Counted from the stretch's first letter, positions 26,311-35,761 are shown. The stretch is DNA of 64,000 nucleotides from Caryophanales bacterium UBA6259 (GCA_002441135.1 DJVJ01000014.1:1-64000), one strand, 5' to 3'. The notes: generated by a model from the sequence alone, not told the origin. Numbers and translations are program-made.

Positions 26311-26423
26311 ATGTTAAACCCATGTAAAACTTTAGATTGTCTTTTCCGTTATTAAAAGCTTGTTTTACTAGATCAATTGAGGATATAATTCTAACCAGAT
26401 AAATAGATGAGGAGGTTTAGCAG

Positions 26424-27551
26424 ATGTTTCTTGCATTACGTGAATTAAAGCATTCAAAGCTTCGCTATTTTTTGATAGGAGCAATTATGATGCTAATTGC
26501 TTGGCTTGTTTTCTTGCTATCTGGCTTAGCAAATGGCTTATCTTCAGACAATGGATCAGCACTGAAATATATGAATGCAGATTCTGTTGTTTTTCAAAAG
26601 GATGTTCGATTGTTCTTGCATCGTTCAATTCTTCCTATGGAAAAGGTAGATGATATTACAGAGATAACAGGAGTAAATAATGCTGCACCTTTAGGACAAT
26701 TAACGGTTACTTCAGAGAATATAAATGATTCCAGTCAAATTGATGCGACGATATTAGCGATTGATCCAAAAAGCTTTTTAGCACCAAAAATCATTGATGG
26801 AATAGGATTAGATGAAGCAGACTCAAACTCAATTGTAGTAAATGATAGTTTTAAAAGACATGGTGTAGAAATTGGAGATAAACTCAAAATCACTCCTTCA
26901 GAAAAGGAATTTACGGTAGTTGGTTTTACTACTCGACAAACCTATAATCATTTGCCCGTTATTTTTATGCACATTCCACAATGGCAGGAATTAAAGTTTG
27001 CTCTTCCAGGTTCAAATGCCAATATAGAGAATCCAATCAGTGGAATTGCTGTTCAAGTAAGTGATGATGCTCTATTGGAAGAAGTCAATACAGAAATTGA
27101 GAAGACAATAACTGATGTAGAAGTGGCAACTCGTCAAGTGGCATTAGAAAATCTACCTGGTTATAAAGAGGAAATGGGCACGATTACTATGATGTTAGTA
27201 TTCCTATTTATTATTGCATCCTTTGTCATTGCCGTTTTCTTATATGTAATTACCTTGCAAAAAACAAACCAGTTTGGTGTTCTTAAAGCAATTGGTGCGA
27301 AGAATTCTTTTTTAGCGAAGAATTTAATTGGACAGGTATTTATACTCTCTGTATTTAGTATTTTTATTGGGGTTTTATTAACCTATGGTGTTGCGGCGAT
27401 TATTCCTCCTGAGGTTCCTTTTAGCTTAGATACATCACTAGTCGTTATTTATAGCTTTGTTTTACTAGCAGTATCGTTATTAGGCTCATTACTTTCTTTA
27501 CGTCGAATTGCAAAAATAGATGCCTTAGAAGCGATAGGAAGGGCGGATTAA
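26424..27551 (+). CDS. FtsX-type ABC transporter permease, HrtB-like
   Basis: A 375-residue MacB/FtsX-type permease: one N-terminal helix (about 17-37), an extracytoplasmic domain (about 40-250) and three helices (about 255-275, 300-325, 340-362). The N-terminus (LALRELKHSKLRYFLI, then SGLANGLS) resembles HrtB of lactic acid bacteria and DevC-like permeases. HrtBA exports haem. GAGGAGG precedes the ATG. The ATPase gene starts one base after its stop codon. Haem export is plausible but not proven. Confidence 0.72.
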   Translation: MFLALRELKHSKLRYFLIGAIMMLIAWLVFLLSGLANGLSSDNGSALKYMNADSVVFQKDVRLFLHRSILPMEKVDDITEITGVNNAAPLGQLTVTSENINDSSQIDATILAIDPKSFLAPKIIDGIGLDEADSNSIVVNDSFKRHGVEIGDKLKITPSEKEFTVVGFTTRQTYNHLPVIFMHIPQWQELKFALPGSNANIENPISGIAVQVSDDALLEEVNTEIEKTITDVEVATRQVALENLPGYKEEMGTITMMLVFLFIIASFVIAVFLYVITLQKTNQFGVLKAIGAKNSFLAKNLIGQVFILSVFSIFIGVLLTYGVAAIIPPEVPFSLDTSLVVIYSFVLLAVSLLGSLLSLRRIAKIDALEAIGRAD

Positions 27552-27552
27552 T

Positions 27553-28263
27553 TTGATCAAATTACAAATGGACAATATTTCTAAAGTTTATGGTAAGGGA
27601 AATACTTCCGTTTTAGCGTTAGATTCAGTTTCCCTACAGGTCAAAGCAGGTGAATTTGTAGCTATTGTTGGTCCTTCAGGTTCAGGTAAAACAACCTTTT
27701 TATCGATTGCTGGAGCACTTTTGCAACCAACGGAAGGAAGAATACTGATTGATGAAAAGGATATCAGTAATTTATCTCCTGCTAAATTAGCTGCTTTTAG
27801 ATTAAAGAATTTAGGATTTATATTACAATCCTCTAATCTTGTTCCGTACTTAACTGCAAAGGATCAATTGTTGTTAATTACCGAGATGGCTGGAACAAGA
27901 AATAAAGAGGCCAATGTAAAGGCAATTCACCTATTGGAAAGCTTAGGGCTTAAGGAAAGAATTAATCATTATCCTGAAAGTCTGTCAGGCGGGGAGAAAC
28001 AAAGAGTAGCCATTGCTAGAGCTTTAATGAACGACCCAGAAATTATTCTTGCGGATGAGCCAACTGCTAGCTTAGACTCTAATCGAGGTCGAGAAGTTGT
28101 TGAAATGTTAGCTCGTGAAGTTAAGACAAGAAACAAAGCAGCGGTTATGGTTACACACGATGAACGAATGCTAGATGTATGTGATCGGATTGTAAGAATT
28201 GAAGATGGTAAGATAAAAGAGATTGTTTTATCAAAGGAAGATAGAACATTAGTAAACATATAG
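27553..28263 (+). CDS. ABC transporter ATP-binding protein, HrtA/LolD-like
   Basis: A 236-residue ABC ATPase of the MacB/LolD type: Walker A GPSGSGKTT (about 39-47), signature LSGGEKQR, Walker B ILADEPTASLD and H-loop VTHDERM. TTG 27553 lies one base after the permease stop, so the two genes are coupled and their products form a MacB-like exporter (HrtBA-like). A terminator follows directly. Confidence 0.85.
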   Translation: MIKLQMDNISKVYGKGNTSVLALDSVSLQVKAGEFVAIVGPSGSGKTTFLSIAGALLQPTEGRILIDEKDISNLSPAKLAAFRLKNLGFILQSSNLVPYLTAKDQLLLITEMAGTRNKEANVKAIHLLESLGLKERINHYPESLSGGEKQRVAIARALMNDPEIILADEPTASLDSNRGREVVEMLAREVKTRNKAAVMVTHDERMLDVCDRIVRIEDGKIKEIVLSKEDRTLVNI

Positions 28264-28272
28264 ATTTTGGTT

Positions 28273-28304
28273 AGCAGCTTCTTATGAAGCTGCTTATTTT
28301 TTGG
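28273..28304 (+). terminator. Rho-independent terminator
   Basis: AGCAGCTTC (28273-28281) pairs with GAAGCTGCT (28286-28294), followed by a T-rich run. Confidence 0.85.
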
Positions 28305-28386
28305 GGGAAAAGCTTTTGGTATTGAGAAAGTAAAATTGCTGCAAAATAAATAGGGCATCAACTTTACTGAAAAGAGAGGAATAAAA

Positions 28387-29115
28387 ATGTGGAGTGCAGC
28401 ACTTTGGGGTGGTCTTGCTGGATCAGCAGTATTATTAGGAGCAATTATTGGAATCTATTTAAATATAAAGAAAAATTATATTGGTTATATCATGGCTTTT
28501 GGTACTGGTACATTAATTGGCGCAGCCTCTTTTGAACTTTTAACTCAGTCAGTGGATCATGGGGGAATAAACATAACAACGATTAGTTTCTTAATAGGAG
28601 CAAGTATTTTCACAGTGGCCGATATTATAATTGCAAAAAAAGGTGGGAAGGAAAGAAAACGCTCTAGAGAAAATCCCATAAATCATTCAGGACTCGCTAT
28701 TTTTATTGGAACAGTCATTGATGCGATTCCAGAATCAATGATTATTGGGGTTAGTTTAATTGGTGGACAACATGTTAGTTGGTTACTAGTCATAGCAATA
28801 TTTATTAGTAATTTTCCAGAAGGATTATCGAGTAGTACTGGACTTAAGAAAGACGGTTATTCTAACAAAAAAATTTTAATTCTTTGGTTTTTGGTTTTTA
28901 TTTTATCCATTGTAAGCTCTATCGTTGGTTATTATTTTTTTCAACAGGCGTCCAGCAAATTAGTTGCTTCTATCAGTGCGTTTGCTGCAGGTGGTATTGT
29001 GGCCATGGTATCCTCTACGATGATGCCAGAAGCCTATGAGGAGGGGGGACCAGTGATTGGCTTCATCGCAGCAGTTGGTTTAATTCTCTCCTTAATCCTG
29101 ACTAACATAGAGTAG
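28387..29115 (+). CDS. ZIP family divalent metal transporter
   Basis: A 242-residue protein with about seven to eight helices. The paired metal-site motifs of ZIP transporters are present: TVIDAIPESMIIG (about 117-129) and SNFPEGLSSS (about 146-155), followed by a third helix ending in MMPEAYEEGG. ZIP proteins move zinc, iron or other divalent cations toward the cytoplasm. The selectivity is not evident. Single gene after a terminator; AGAGAGG precedes the ATG. Confidence 0.85.
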   Translation: MWSAALWGGLAGSAVLLGAIIGIYLNIKKNYIGYIMAFGTGTLIGAASFELLTQSVDHGGINITTISFLIGASIFTVADIIIAKKGGKERKRSRENPINHSGLAIFIGTVIDAIPESMIIGVSLIGGQHVSWLLVIAIFISNFPEGLSSSTGLKKDGYSNKKILILWFLVFILSIVSSIVGYYFFQQASSKLVASISAFAAGGIVAMVSSTMMPEAYEEGGPVIGFIAAVGLILSLILTNIE

Positions 29116-29126
29116 CTTATTTGTGA

Positions 29127-29774
29127 TTACTTAATGTGATCATAGTATAAATCAAAATATAAGCTCCCGTTTGTACCCAATACTCCATAACTAATCTCAC
29201 TTAAGCTAGATCCTCTTTTAGATATTTCAAGTTCTAACCAATCTGTGGAGAGGCGATGTTTTAACAAGTTATCATAGAGTATTTTTCCTTCAAAGATAAC
29301 CTCAATTGGAATTGTTTGTAGGTCTGCTTTTTTCAATATACTTAACTTCCCATTTGGCTCTAAAACTGCATAACTAACCTCTTCAATATTAAAAATTCCT
29401 TGTTGACGTAATCCTTGCTTAAGCATATCAAAGGTATACTTTATTTTTTTCATATTGTTTTCTAGAATCTTTCCCTCTTCAATAACGGTCATGGGTTTTC
29501 CAGATATAAAACGATTAAGTTTCTGATTTTTAATTGATAGAAAGGTTAATAAAGAGATAATGCCACTAAAAATGATAAAGGAAAATATAAAGGTAAAAAA
29601 ATTGATATTTGTGTTAAACACCATATTTCCAATAATGGAACCCAACGTAATCGCAGCGATAAAATGATAATTTGTCATCTGAGAGATAATATGCTTGCCA
29701 AGAAAATGAGTTAACAAAAGCATAAGAACAATAGCTACAACTGAGCGAATAAATATGGTAAGTAAAATTTCCAT
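29127..29774 (-). CDS. DUF421 (YetF-like) membrane protein
   Basis: A 215-residue protein with three N-terminal membrane helices (about 4-24, 37-55, 60-80) and a cytosolic C-terminal region. That region holds two copies of a beta-rich unit, ending in EEVSYAVLEPNGKLSIL (131-147) and SEISYGVLGTNGSLYF (192-207), each preceded by a segment with a GKxL turn. This matches DUF421 proteins of spore formers, whose role is unknown. AAAGGAGT precedes the ATG. It is convergent with the ZIP gene. Confidence 0.82.
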   Translation of the reverse strand: MEILLTIFIRSVVAIVLMLLLTHFLGKHIISQMTNYHFIAAITLGSIIGNMVFNTNINFFTFIFSFIIFSGIISLLTFLSIKNQKLNRFISGKPMTVIEEGKILENNMKKIKYTFDMLKQGLRQQGIFNIEEVSYAVLEPNGKLSILKKADLQTIPIEVIFEGKILYDNLLKHRLSTDWLELEISKRGSSLSEISYGVLGTNGSLYFDLYYDHIK

Positions 29775-29894
29775 CTATTTACTCCTTTGTTCATCTTTTA
29801 TCCTTTATTTTCCCCAAAAAAGTTATTATAACGCTTCATAATTTATCAATGCACGGAATAGATTGAAATAAATTGAGAGTAAAGGGAGATTTGT

Positions 29895-30131
29895 ATGACA
29901 ACGAAACTAAATCATCCAATCGAAGTAAAATTAGCATTAAAGCAGTTGGGAAGAAGCTCAAAAGATATTGGGCTTTATGTGGAAGAGTGGAAAAGAGTAT
30001 TAAACGACCAAGGAAATGTTGATTTAGATTATGAATTTAAGCAAGTAATGGTTTTATCAGACAAATTAGGTGATCAGTTATTAGAGCTTCATCACAAATT
30101 AAACTATCTTGAAATTAATAGGAAAAAATGA
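29895..30131 (+). CDS. Small helical protein, unknown function
   Basis: A 78-residue charged protein without membrane segments or signal, predicted to be mainly helical (about 8-35 and 44-72). GGGAG precedes the ATG with good spacing and a terminator follows, so it is a credible independent gene. It matches no family I recognise. Confidence 0.55.
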   Translation: MTTKLNHPIEVKLALKQLGRSSKDIGLYVEEWKRVLNDQGNVDLDYEFKQVMVLSDKLGDQLLELHHKLNYLEINRKK

Positions 30132-30157
30132 AATCAAAAAATAAATATTCAAAGATT

Positions 30158-30190
30158 AAAAGCCTTGAAAAATAAAGGCTTTTATTTTTT
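30158..30190 (+). terminator. Rho-independent terminator
   Basis: AAAAGCCTT (30158-30166) pairs with AAGGCTTTT (30175-30183), followed by T residues. Confidence 0.85.
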
Positions 30191-30271
30191 TAGGTATAAT
30201 ATTTTTTCCTTATCACAAACTACTTTTGAGTTATTTATCCAAAAATTTCTTTTATTAAGGGAGAAAAATCA

Positions 30272-31096
30272 ATGGAGATTAAACCAATTAACAAAAAACT
30301 TAAACTATACGGTTTCAATAATCTGACCAAAACTTTAAGCTTTAACTTTTTTGATGTAGCTTATGCTATGAATCAAGAAAAAAATAAAGAGTATATTGAA
30401 TATATTGATGAAGAATATAATGCCGATCGGTTAGTAAAAATTTTGACAGATGTATCGAAAATTATTGGTGCAAACGTGCTTAATATTGCAAATACAGATT
30501 ATGATCCCCAAGGTGCCAGTGTAACAATGCTTGTTGCGGAAAATCAAGTAGTAAATGAAGGGGAAGTAATTAATATGGAGGATTCAGAATCTCCTGGACC
30601 CTCGGTAGATTCCGTAGTAGCTCACTTAGATAAGAGTCATATTACTGTTCATACCTATCCAGAAAATCATCCTGATAAGGGGATTAGTACGTTTCGTGCA
30701 GACATTGATGTATCAACCTGTGGTGAAATCTCCCCACTAAAAGCATTAAACTATTTAATCACCAGCTTTGAGCCAGACATTGCCTATATTGATTATCGTG
30801 TTCGAGGCTTTACTCGAGATGTAAAAGGAAAAAAATATTTTATTGATCATAAAATAAATTCAATCCAAAACTATATGACTGGTAAAACAAGAGAGATGTA
30901 TCAAATGATGGATGTGAATGTATATCAGGAAAAAATCTTCCACACAAAAATGATTTTAAGGGAATTTGATTTAGACCATTATCTATTTGGTACAGAGAAA
31001 AAAGATCTTGATCCAAAAGATAGAAAAAAAATAAAAAAACGTTTACAAAAAGAGATGCTTGAAATATTCTATGGAAGAAATATGCCCAAAATCTAA
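30272..31096 (+). CDS. speD: S-adenosylmethionine decarboxylase (proenzyme, E. coli-type long form)
   Basis: A 274-residue pyruvoyl-dependent enzyme that decarboxylates S-adenosylmethionine to supply the aminopropyl group for spermidine. The self-cleavage site is at Lys121-Ser122 in HLDKSHITVHTYPE; Ser122 becomes the pyruvoyl group. The length matches the long E. coli-type SpeD rather than the short B. subtilis form. The conserved RADIDVSTCGEISPLKALNYL region holds the catalytic Cys. No speE is adjacent. Confidence 0.93.
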   Translation: MEIKPINKKLKLYGFNNLTKTLSFNFFDVAYAMNQEKNKEYIEYIDEEYNADRLVKILTDVSKIIGANVLNIANTDYDPQGASVTMLVAENQVVNEGEVINMEDSESPGPSVDSVVAHLDKSHITVHTYPENHPDKGISTFRADIDVSTCGEISPLKALNYLITSFEPDIAYIDYRVRGFTRDVKGKKYFIDHKINSIQNYMTGKTREMYQMMDVNVYQEKIFHTKMILREFDLDHYLFGTEKKDLDPKDRKKIKKRLQKEMLEIFYGRNMPKI

Positions 31097-31134
31097 ATGC
31101 GTACGTTTAGATTTAAATGAAGGAGGTTATAATT

Positions 31135-31836
31135 TTGAGTATACATATTGGTGCAAAAGAAGGAGAAATTGCAAACACGGTATTATTACCAGGAGATCCA
31201 CTTCGAGCAAAATTTATCGCAGAAACCTTTTTAGAGAACCCCACACTTTATAACGAAGTACGTGGTATGTATGGCTATACAGGAACCTATAAAGGAAAAA
31301 AGGTTTCAGTTCAAGGTAGCGGTATGGGGGTTCCTTCTATTTCTATCTATGTAAATGAGCTTATCAATAGTTATGGGGTAAAAAATTTAATTAGAGTAGG
31401 TACTTGTGGGTCGCTGCAAGAGGATGTGAAAATTCGTGATGTTATCTTAGCGATGAGCGCATCGACAGATTCAAGCATTAATCGAATTCGGTTTAACGGA
31501 CAGGATTATGCACCTACTGCTAGCTTTGATTTATTGAAAAAAGCTTATGATCAAGCACAAAAAATGAATATTAATCCTAAGGTAGGCAATGTTTTAACTG
31601 CTGATACTTTTTATAATGATGATCCTGACAGTTGGAAGTTGTGGGCTAAATTTGGTGTACTTGTAGTAGAAATGGAAACCGCTGCACTGTATACTTTAGC
31701 TGCAAAATATAATGTCAATGCCTTAACCTTGCTTACGGTTAGTGATAGCTTAGTCACTAGAGAGGAAACATCGGCTGAAGAACGTCAACTTACCTTTACA
31801 AAGATGATGGAAATTGCATTGGAAATTGCCGAATAA
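31135..31836 (+). CDS. deoD: Purine-nucleoside phosphorylase DeoD-type
   Basis: A 233-residue hexameric purine-nucleoside phosphorylase of purine salvage. Family motifs visible: HIGAKEGEIANTVLLPGDP at the N-terminus, GSGMGVPS in the phosphate/ribose site, VEMETAALY and the catalytic-Asp segment LTVSDSL. TTG 31135 is the start because AAGGAGG ends seven bases before it; the earlier in-frame ATG 31117 lies before that site. It is 38 bases after speD and may be cotranscribed, linking methyl-nucleoside and polyamine metabolism. Confidence 0.93.
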   Translation: MSIHIGAKEGEIANTVLLPGDPLRAKFIAETFLENPTLYNEVRGMYGYTGTYKGKKVSVQGSGMGVPSISIYVNELINSYGVKNLIRVGTCGSLQEDVKIRDVILAMSASTDSSINRIRFNGQDYAPTASFDLLKKAYDQAQKMNINPKVGNVLTADTFYNDDPDSWKLWAKFGVLVVEMETAALYTLAAKYNVNALTLLTVSDSLVTREETSAEERQLTFTKMMEIALEIAE

Positions 31837-31863
31837 ATGGAATAGATGAGTGGACACATTATG

Positions 31864-31892
31864 GCTGTTGCAATTTAAGCAACAGCTTTTTT
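31864..31892 (+). terminator. Rho-independent terminator after deoD
   Basis: GCTGTTGC (31864-31871) pairs with GCAACAGC (31879-31886), followed by six T. Confidence 0.88.
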
Positions 31893-31971
31893 ATTTTCAT
31901 CCTCTCCATATTTCCTCCATAAAGTTGTCACACATTCATCACTTAACAAACAAAAATGTTTCAATTAAACT

Positions 31972-31988
31972 ATACATATAGGGGGTAT
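31972..31988. promoter_or_regulatory. CsoR-type copper operator
   Basis: ATAC (31972-31975), five bases, then GGGGGTAT (31981-31988) reproduces the half-sites and spacing of the B. subtilis CsoR site in front of copZA. It overlaps the csoR ribosome binding site, so bound CsoR would block transcription close to the start. A weak promoter TTAACA (31943-31948), 17 bases, TAAACT (31966-31971) is placed just upstream. Confidence 0.55.
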
Positions 31989-31992
31989 AGGT

Positions 31993-32283
31993 ATGGAAGA
32001 GTTTAACGGAAATTTCAGTCTTGATGAAAGAGAAAAGGAGTTGCTTTTACGATTAAAGAAAATTGAAGGGCAAGTTCGTGGAATTCAAAAAATGGTAGAT
32101 GAAAAAAGATATTGTGTTGATATTTTAAATCAGATTGCGGCAGTAAAAGCTGCTTTAAATAAAGTAGGATTAAATATACTGGAGAAACATACACACGGTT
32201 GTGTTAGAAAGGCAATTGAATCTGGAGAAGGTGATCCCATTATCGATGAATTAATGGGCGTAATAAAAAAATTCGTTAAGTAA
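31993..32283 (+). CDS. csoR: Copper-sensing repressor CsoR
   Basis: A 96-residue all-helical repressor of the CsoR family. The Cu(I) ligands Cys41, His66 and Cys70 (RYCVDI and HTHGC) form the canonical C-H-C set. Apo-CsoR represses copper export genes and Cu(I) releases it. The gene opens the csoR-copA-copZ cluster and has a matching operator just upstream, so it is probably autoregulated. Confidence 0.93.
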   Translation: MEEFNGNFSLDEREKELLLRLKKIEGQVRGIQKMVDEKRYCVDILNQIAAVKAALNKVGLNILEKHTHGCVRKAIESGEGDPIIDELMGVIKKFVK

Positions 32284-32313
32284 AAAATGGAGACAGGCAG
32301 GAGGGGAATTTTA

Positions 32314-34707
32314 ATGTCGGTAGAAACAAAGGCACAGCTAAAAATAACTGGAATGACGTGTGCTACTTGTTCAACACGTATAGAAAAAAGCTTAAATAAA
32401 ATGGATGGAGTCCATGCTGCTCTTAATTTAACATTAGAAAAAGCAACTCTATCTTATGACCCTGCCAAGGTTTCTATCAAAGAGATTGAAGATAGAATAA
32501 GAGATTTGGGGTATGCCGTAGCAAAGGAAAAAGTCGAATTAGATATCTCTGGAATGACTTGTGCTGCTTGCTCTTCAAGGATTGAAAAGGTATTAAATAA
32601 AATGCCTGGGATTTATTTAGCTACTGTAAATTTGGCCTTAGAACGTGGGAGTATTGAGTTTAACGTAGACGAAGTAGATGTACAAGATATAGTAAAAAAA
32701 ATACAGGATGTTGGTTATGATGCAAAGCCACATCAAGAACAAGAAGTAGATGAACAACTATCTTCAAAGGAAAGAGAATTGAAGGATAAAAGAATGGAAT
32801 TAATCATTTCCGCTTTATTATCTTTTCCTTTACTTTGGGGGATGTTTGGGCATTTTGGGTATGAGAGCTTTGTACCGGAGTTTTTATTAAATCACATCAC
32901 CTTATTTCTGTTAGCTACACCAGTCCAATTTTTTATTGGCTATCAATTTTATCAAGGTGCATATGCAGCTTTAAAGAATGGTAGTGCCAATATGGATGTA
33001 CTTGTTGCATTAGGGACATCGGCAGCCTATTTTTATAGCTTTTATAAAATGGTAATTGGATCTGATGAAATGTACTTTGAGACTAGTGCTGTATTAATTA
33101 CCTTAGTATTGTTTGGTAAATATCTTGAATCCCTAGCGAAGGGTAAAACTTCTGATGCCATAAGAAAATTAATGAATTTGCAAGCAAAAACCGCGTTAGT
33201 TGAAAGAAATGAAAAAGAAGTCGAGGTTTCTATTAAAGAAGTGAGGGAAGGCGATATTGTAATTGTTCGTCCGGGTGAAAAAATACCCGTAGACGGAGAA
33301 ATTATTGATGGATTTTCCTCTGTTGATGAGTCGATGATTACTGGAGAAAGTATTCCTGTAGACAAAGAAATTGGGGATATGGTGATTGGAGCAACGATCA
33401 ATAAGCATGGCTCCTTTAAGTTTAGAGCAACAAAAGTAGGAAGAGATACTGCACTCTCTCAAATCATTCATGCCGTGGAAGAAGCAAATAGCACTAAAGC
33501 ACCGATTCAACGATTAGCAGATATGATATCCGGTTATTTTGTACCCATTGTCGTTCTTACCGCTATCTTAACTTTTATTGGTTACTATTTTTGGCTTGAT
33601 CCAAATAATACTGAACGTGCCCTACTCAACGCGATTGCCGTAGTCGTTATTGCCTGCCCATGTGCTCTTGGGCTTGCTACTCCTACTTCCATCATGGTAG
33701 GAACAGGAAAAGCAGCAGAGCATGGCATCCTCTTTAAGGGCGGAGAACATGTAGAAAACACACGGAAAATATCGGCGATTGTATTAGATAAAACTGGTAC
33801 CATAACAAAGGGTGAACCAGAATTAACCGATTATAAAGCATTATCAGGAATTGATGAATTAGAGCTATTACAAATTGTGGCCTCTATTGAAAAGAAATCA
33901 GAGCATCCAATTGGCAAAGCAATTGTAAAAGGAGCGCTAGCAAAAGAGATTGAACTTCAACCAGTAAGTGAATTTGAGATTCTTCCTGGTCAAGGGCTTA
34001 AAGCAATGATACAAGAAGAGATTATCTATATTGGTACGAGAAAATTAATGCAAGAAAAGCAAATGGTGATTGAGTCGGAGATTGAACAGGAAGTGATTCA
34101 ATTAGAAGAGCAAGGAAAGACGGTTATATTTGTTGGAAAAGAGGAAAAACTGTTAGGAATGATTGCCGTTGCTGATACTATCAAGCATGATTCTAAAGAG
34201 GCTATTTATAAACTAAAAGAATTAGGAATAATGATTGTAATGATTACGGGTGATAATTTTAGAACAGCAGCTAACATCGCAAAGCAAGTAGGAATTGAAC
34301 ATGTGAGAGCAGAGGTTATGCCAGAAGAAAAAGCAAAAGAGGTTCAAGCATTAAAAGATCAAGGGTATATTGTTGCGATGGTTGGGGATGGAATTAATGA
34401 TGCACCTGCCTTAGCAACTGCAAATGTTGGAATGGCAATAGGAACCGGAACAGATATTGCTATTGAAGCAGCTGATGTTACCTTAATTGGAGGCAGTTTA
34501 AATGGGGTAGTTGATGCCATTTTTATAAGCAAGGCAACAATAAGGAATATCAAGCAAAATCTATTTGCATCATTATTCTATAACTCAATTAGTATACCAA
34601 TCGCGATGGCTGGATTGCTAGCACCATGGGTAGCTGGAGCTGCGATGTCGATGAGCTCAGTTTCAGTTGTTCTTAATGCTCTCCGTTTAAAAAAGATAAA
34701 GCTTTAA
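32314..34707 (+). CDS. copA: Copper-exporting P1B-type ATPase
   Basis: A 797-residue P-type ATPase that exports Cu(I). It has two N-terminal heavy-metal domains with CxxC (Cys16/19 and Cys83/86), eight membrane segments, the CPC ion site (Cys448-Pro-Cys450), the phosphorylated Asp492 in DKTGT, the SEHP motif and GDGINDAPAL. ATG 32314 follows AGGAGGGG; an in-frame ATG at 32287 precedes that site. It lies between csoR and copZ, the usual copper homeostasis operon. Confidence 0.95.
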   Translation: MSVETKAQLKITGMTCATCSTRIEKSLNKMDGVHAALNLTLEKATLSYDPAKVSIKEIEDRIRDLGYAVAKEKVELDISGMTCAACSSRIEKVLNKMPGIYLATVNLALERGSIEFNVDEVDVQDIVKKIQDVGYDAKPHQEQEVDEQLSSKERELKDKRMELIISALLSFPLLWGMFGHFGYESFVPEFLLNHITLFLLATPVQFFIGYQFYQGAYAALKNGSANMDVLVALGTSAAYFYSFYKMVIGSDEMYFETSAVLITLVLFGKYLESLAKGKTSDAIRKLMNLQAKTALVERNEKEVEVSIKEVREGDIVIVRPGEKIPVDGEIIDGFSSVDESMITGESIPVDKEIGDMVIGATINKHGSFKFRATKVGRDTALSQIIHAVEEANSTKAPIQRLADMISGYFVPIVVLTAILTFIGYYFWLDPNNTERALLNAIAVVVIACPCALGLATPTSIMVGTGKAAEHGILFKGGEHVENTRKISAIVLDKTGTITKGEPELTDYKALSGIDELELLQIVASIEKKSEHPIGKAIVKGALAKEIELQPVSEFEILPGQGLKAMIQEEIIYIGTRKLMQEKQMVIESEIEQEVIQLEEQGKTVIFVGKEEKLLGMIAVADTIKHDSKEAIYKLKELGIMIVMITGDNFRTAANIAKQVGIEHVRAEVMPEEKAKEVQALKDQGYIVAMVGDGINDAPALATANVGMAIGTGTDIAIEAADVTLIGGSLNGVVDAIFISKATIRNIKQNLFASLFYNSISIPIAMAGLLAPWVAGAAMSMSSVSVVLNALRLKKIKL

Positions 34708-34751
34708 GCCACAAATAAAGAAATTTAATTTTTGAAGGAGGTGAGTGTGTA

Positions 34752-34958
34752 ATGGAAAAAGTGATTCGTGTTGAGGGGATGACCTGCAATCATTGCAAAA
34801 TGGCGGTGGAGGGAGCTCTAAAAAAAATAAGTGGAGTTACCGAGGCAAATGTTAATCTTGCAGAGAAAAACGTTGCAGTAACCTTTAATGAAGATGAAGT
34901 TACCTTTACTCAAATGAAAGAGGCAATTGAGAATCAAGGGTATGATGTAGTTGCATAA
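34752..34958 (+). CDS. copZ: Copper chaperone CopZ
   Basis: A 68-residue Atx1-like ferredoxin-fold protein with the metal site GMTCNHC (Cys12, Cys15). It delivers Cu(I) to CopA. GAAGGAGGTG precedes the start, and a terminator follows. The order csoR-copA-copZ with copZ last differs from B. subtilis copZA. Confidence 0.93.
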   Translation: MEKVIRVEGMTCNHCKMAVEGALKKISGVTEANVNLAEKNVAVTFNEDEVTFTQMKEAIENQGYDVVA

Positions 34959-34972
34959 TAAATGATAATGAG

Positions 34973-34996
34973 CGGCCAGTAACTGGTCGTTTTTTC
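34973..34996 (+). terminator. Terminator of the csoR-copA-copZ operon
   Basis: CGGCCAGT (34973-34980) pairs with ACTGGTCG (34982-34989), followed by T residues. Confidence 0.75.
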
Positions 34997-35089
34997 TATA
35001 TTCATAGATTCTTCATAACTATTTGTTATTTTAATTTTAGCATTTCTTAATATAAAATAAGATAACAACTTTTTGGATGGGGTGTTTAT

Positions 35090-35761
35090 ATGATCCGTGT
35101 ACTGATTGTGGATGATGAGGTTCAAATGAGACAGCTGTTATCGATCTATTTGGGCCAGTATCAATACCAGATAGATGAAGCCTGTAATGGTAAAGAAGCA
35201 TTGCATAAAATTTCAATAAGTGAATATGATTTGGTAATTTTAGATGTAATGATGCCTATCATGGATGGTTGGGAAACATTAGAAAACATAAGAAAGGTTT
35301 CTGATGTACCAATTATTATGCTTACCGCTAAAGGACAAATTGAGGATAAGGTGATAGGTCTTACCTCAGGGGCAGATGATTATTTAGTAAAGCCATTTGA
35401 AGAGGCGGAATTAATGGCAAGAATTGAAGCGTTACTTCGTCGTATTCAAAAAAAGACGGATGGTGATACACTAAAATACAAGGGAATTCTTATCGGATTA
35501 ACCTCAAGAGAGGTCTCCTATCAAAACGAGGAAATTAACTTAACGCAAACTGAGTTTGATTTGCTTCGTGTCTTTGTGGAACATAAAGGAAAGGTCCTAT
35601 CTCGGGAGCAACTAGTGGACCAAGTATGGGGGATTGATTTTATGGGAGAGGATCGGACGATTGACTCTCATGTGAAGAATCTACGAGAAAAGCTAAAAAA
35701 AGCTGGAATTGAGGAAACCATCATTCAAACCGTATGGGGAATAGGGTATAAGGCTCCATGA
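35090..35761 (+). CDS. OmpR-family response regulator
   Basis: A 223-residue response regulator: receiver domain (about 2-115) with Asp9/Asp10, phospho-acceptor Asp52 in VILDVMMP and Lys102 in VKPF, then a winged-helix domain (about 130-222) with LTQTEFDLLRVFVEHKG and RTIDSHVKNLREK. It overlaps the histidine kinase gene by 4 bases. Directly downstream of the copper operon and coupled to a Met/His-rich membrane protein, it may respond to copper or silver (inference). Confidence 0.92.
   Translation: MIRVLIVDDEVQMRQLLSIYLGQYQYQIDEACNGKEALHKISISEYDLVILDVMMPIMDGWETLENIRKVSDVPIIMLTAKGQIEDKVIGLTSGADDYLVKPFEEAELMARIEALLRRIQKKTDGDTLKYKGILIGLTSREVSYQNEEINLTQTEFDLLRVFVEHKGKVLSREQLVDQVWGIDFMGEDRTIDSHVKNLREKLKKAGIEETIIQTVWGIGYKAP

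Noticed and set aside
33042..33803. Several antisense ORFs inside copA
   Set aside because: They lie opposite a strongly conserved P-type ATPase and have no ribosome binding sites or recognisable products.
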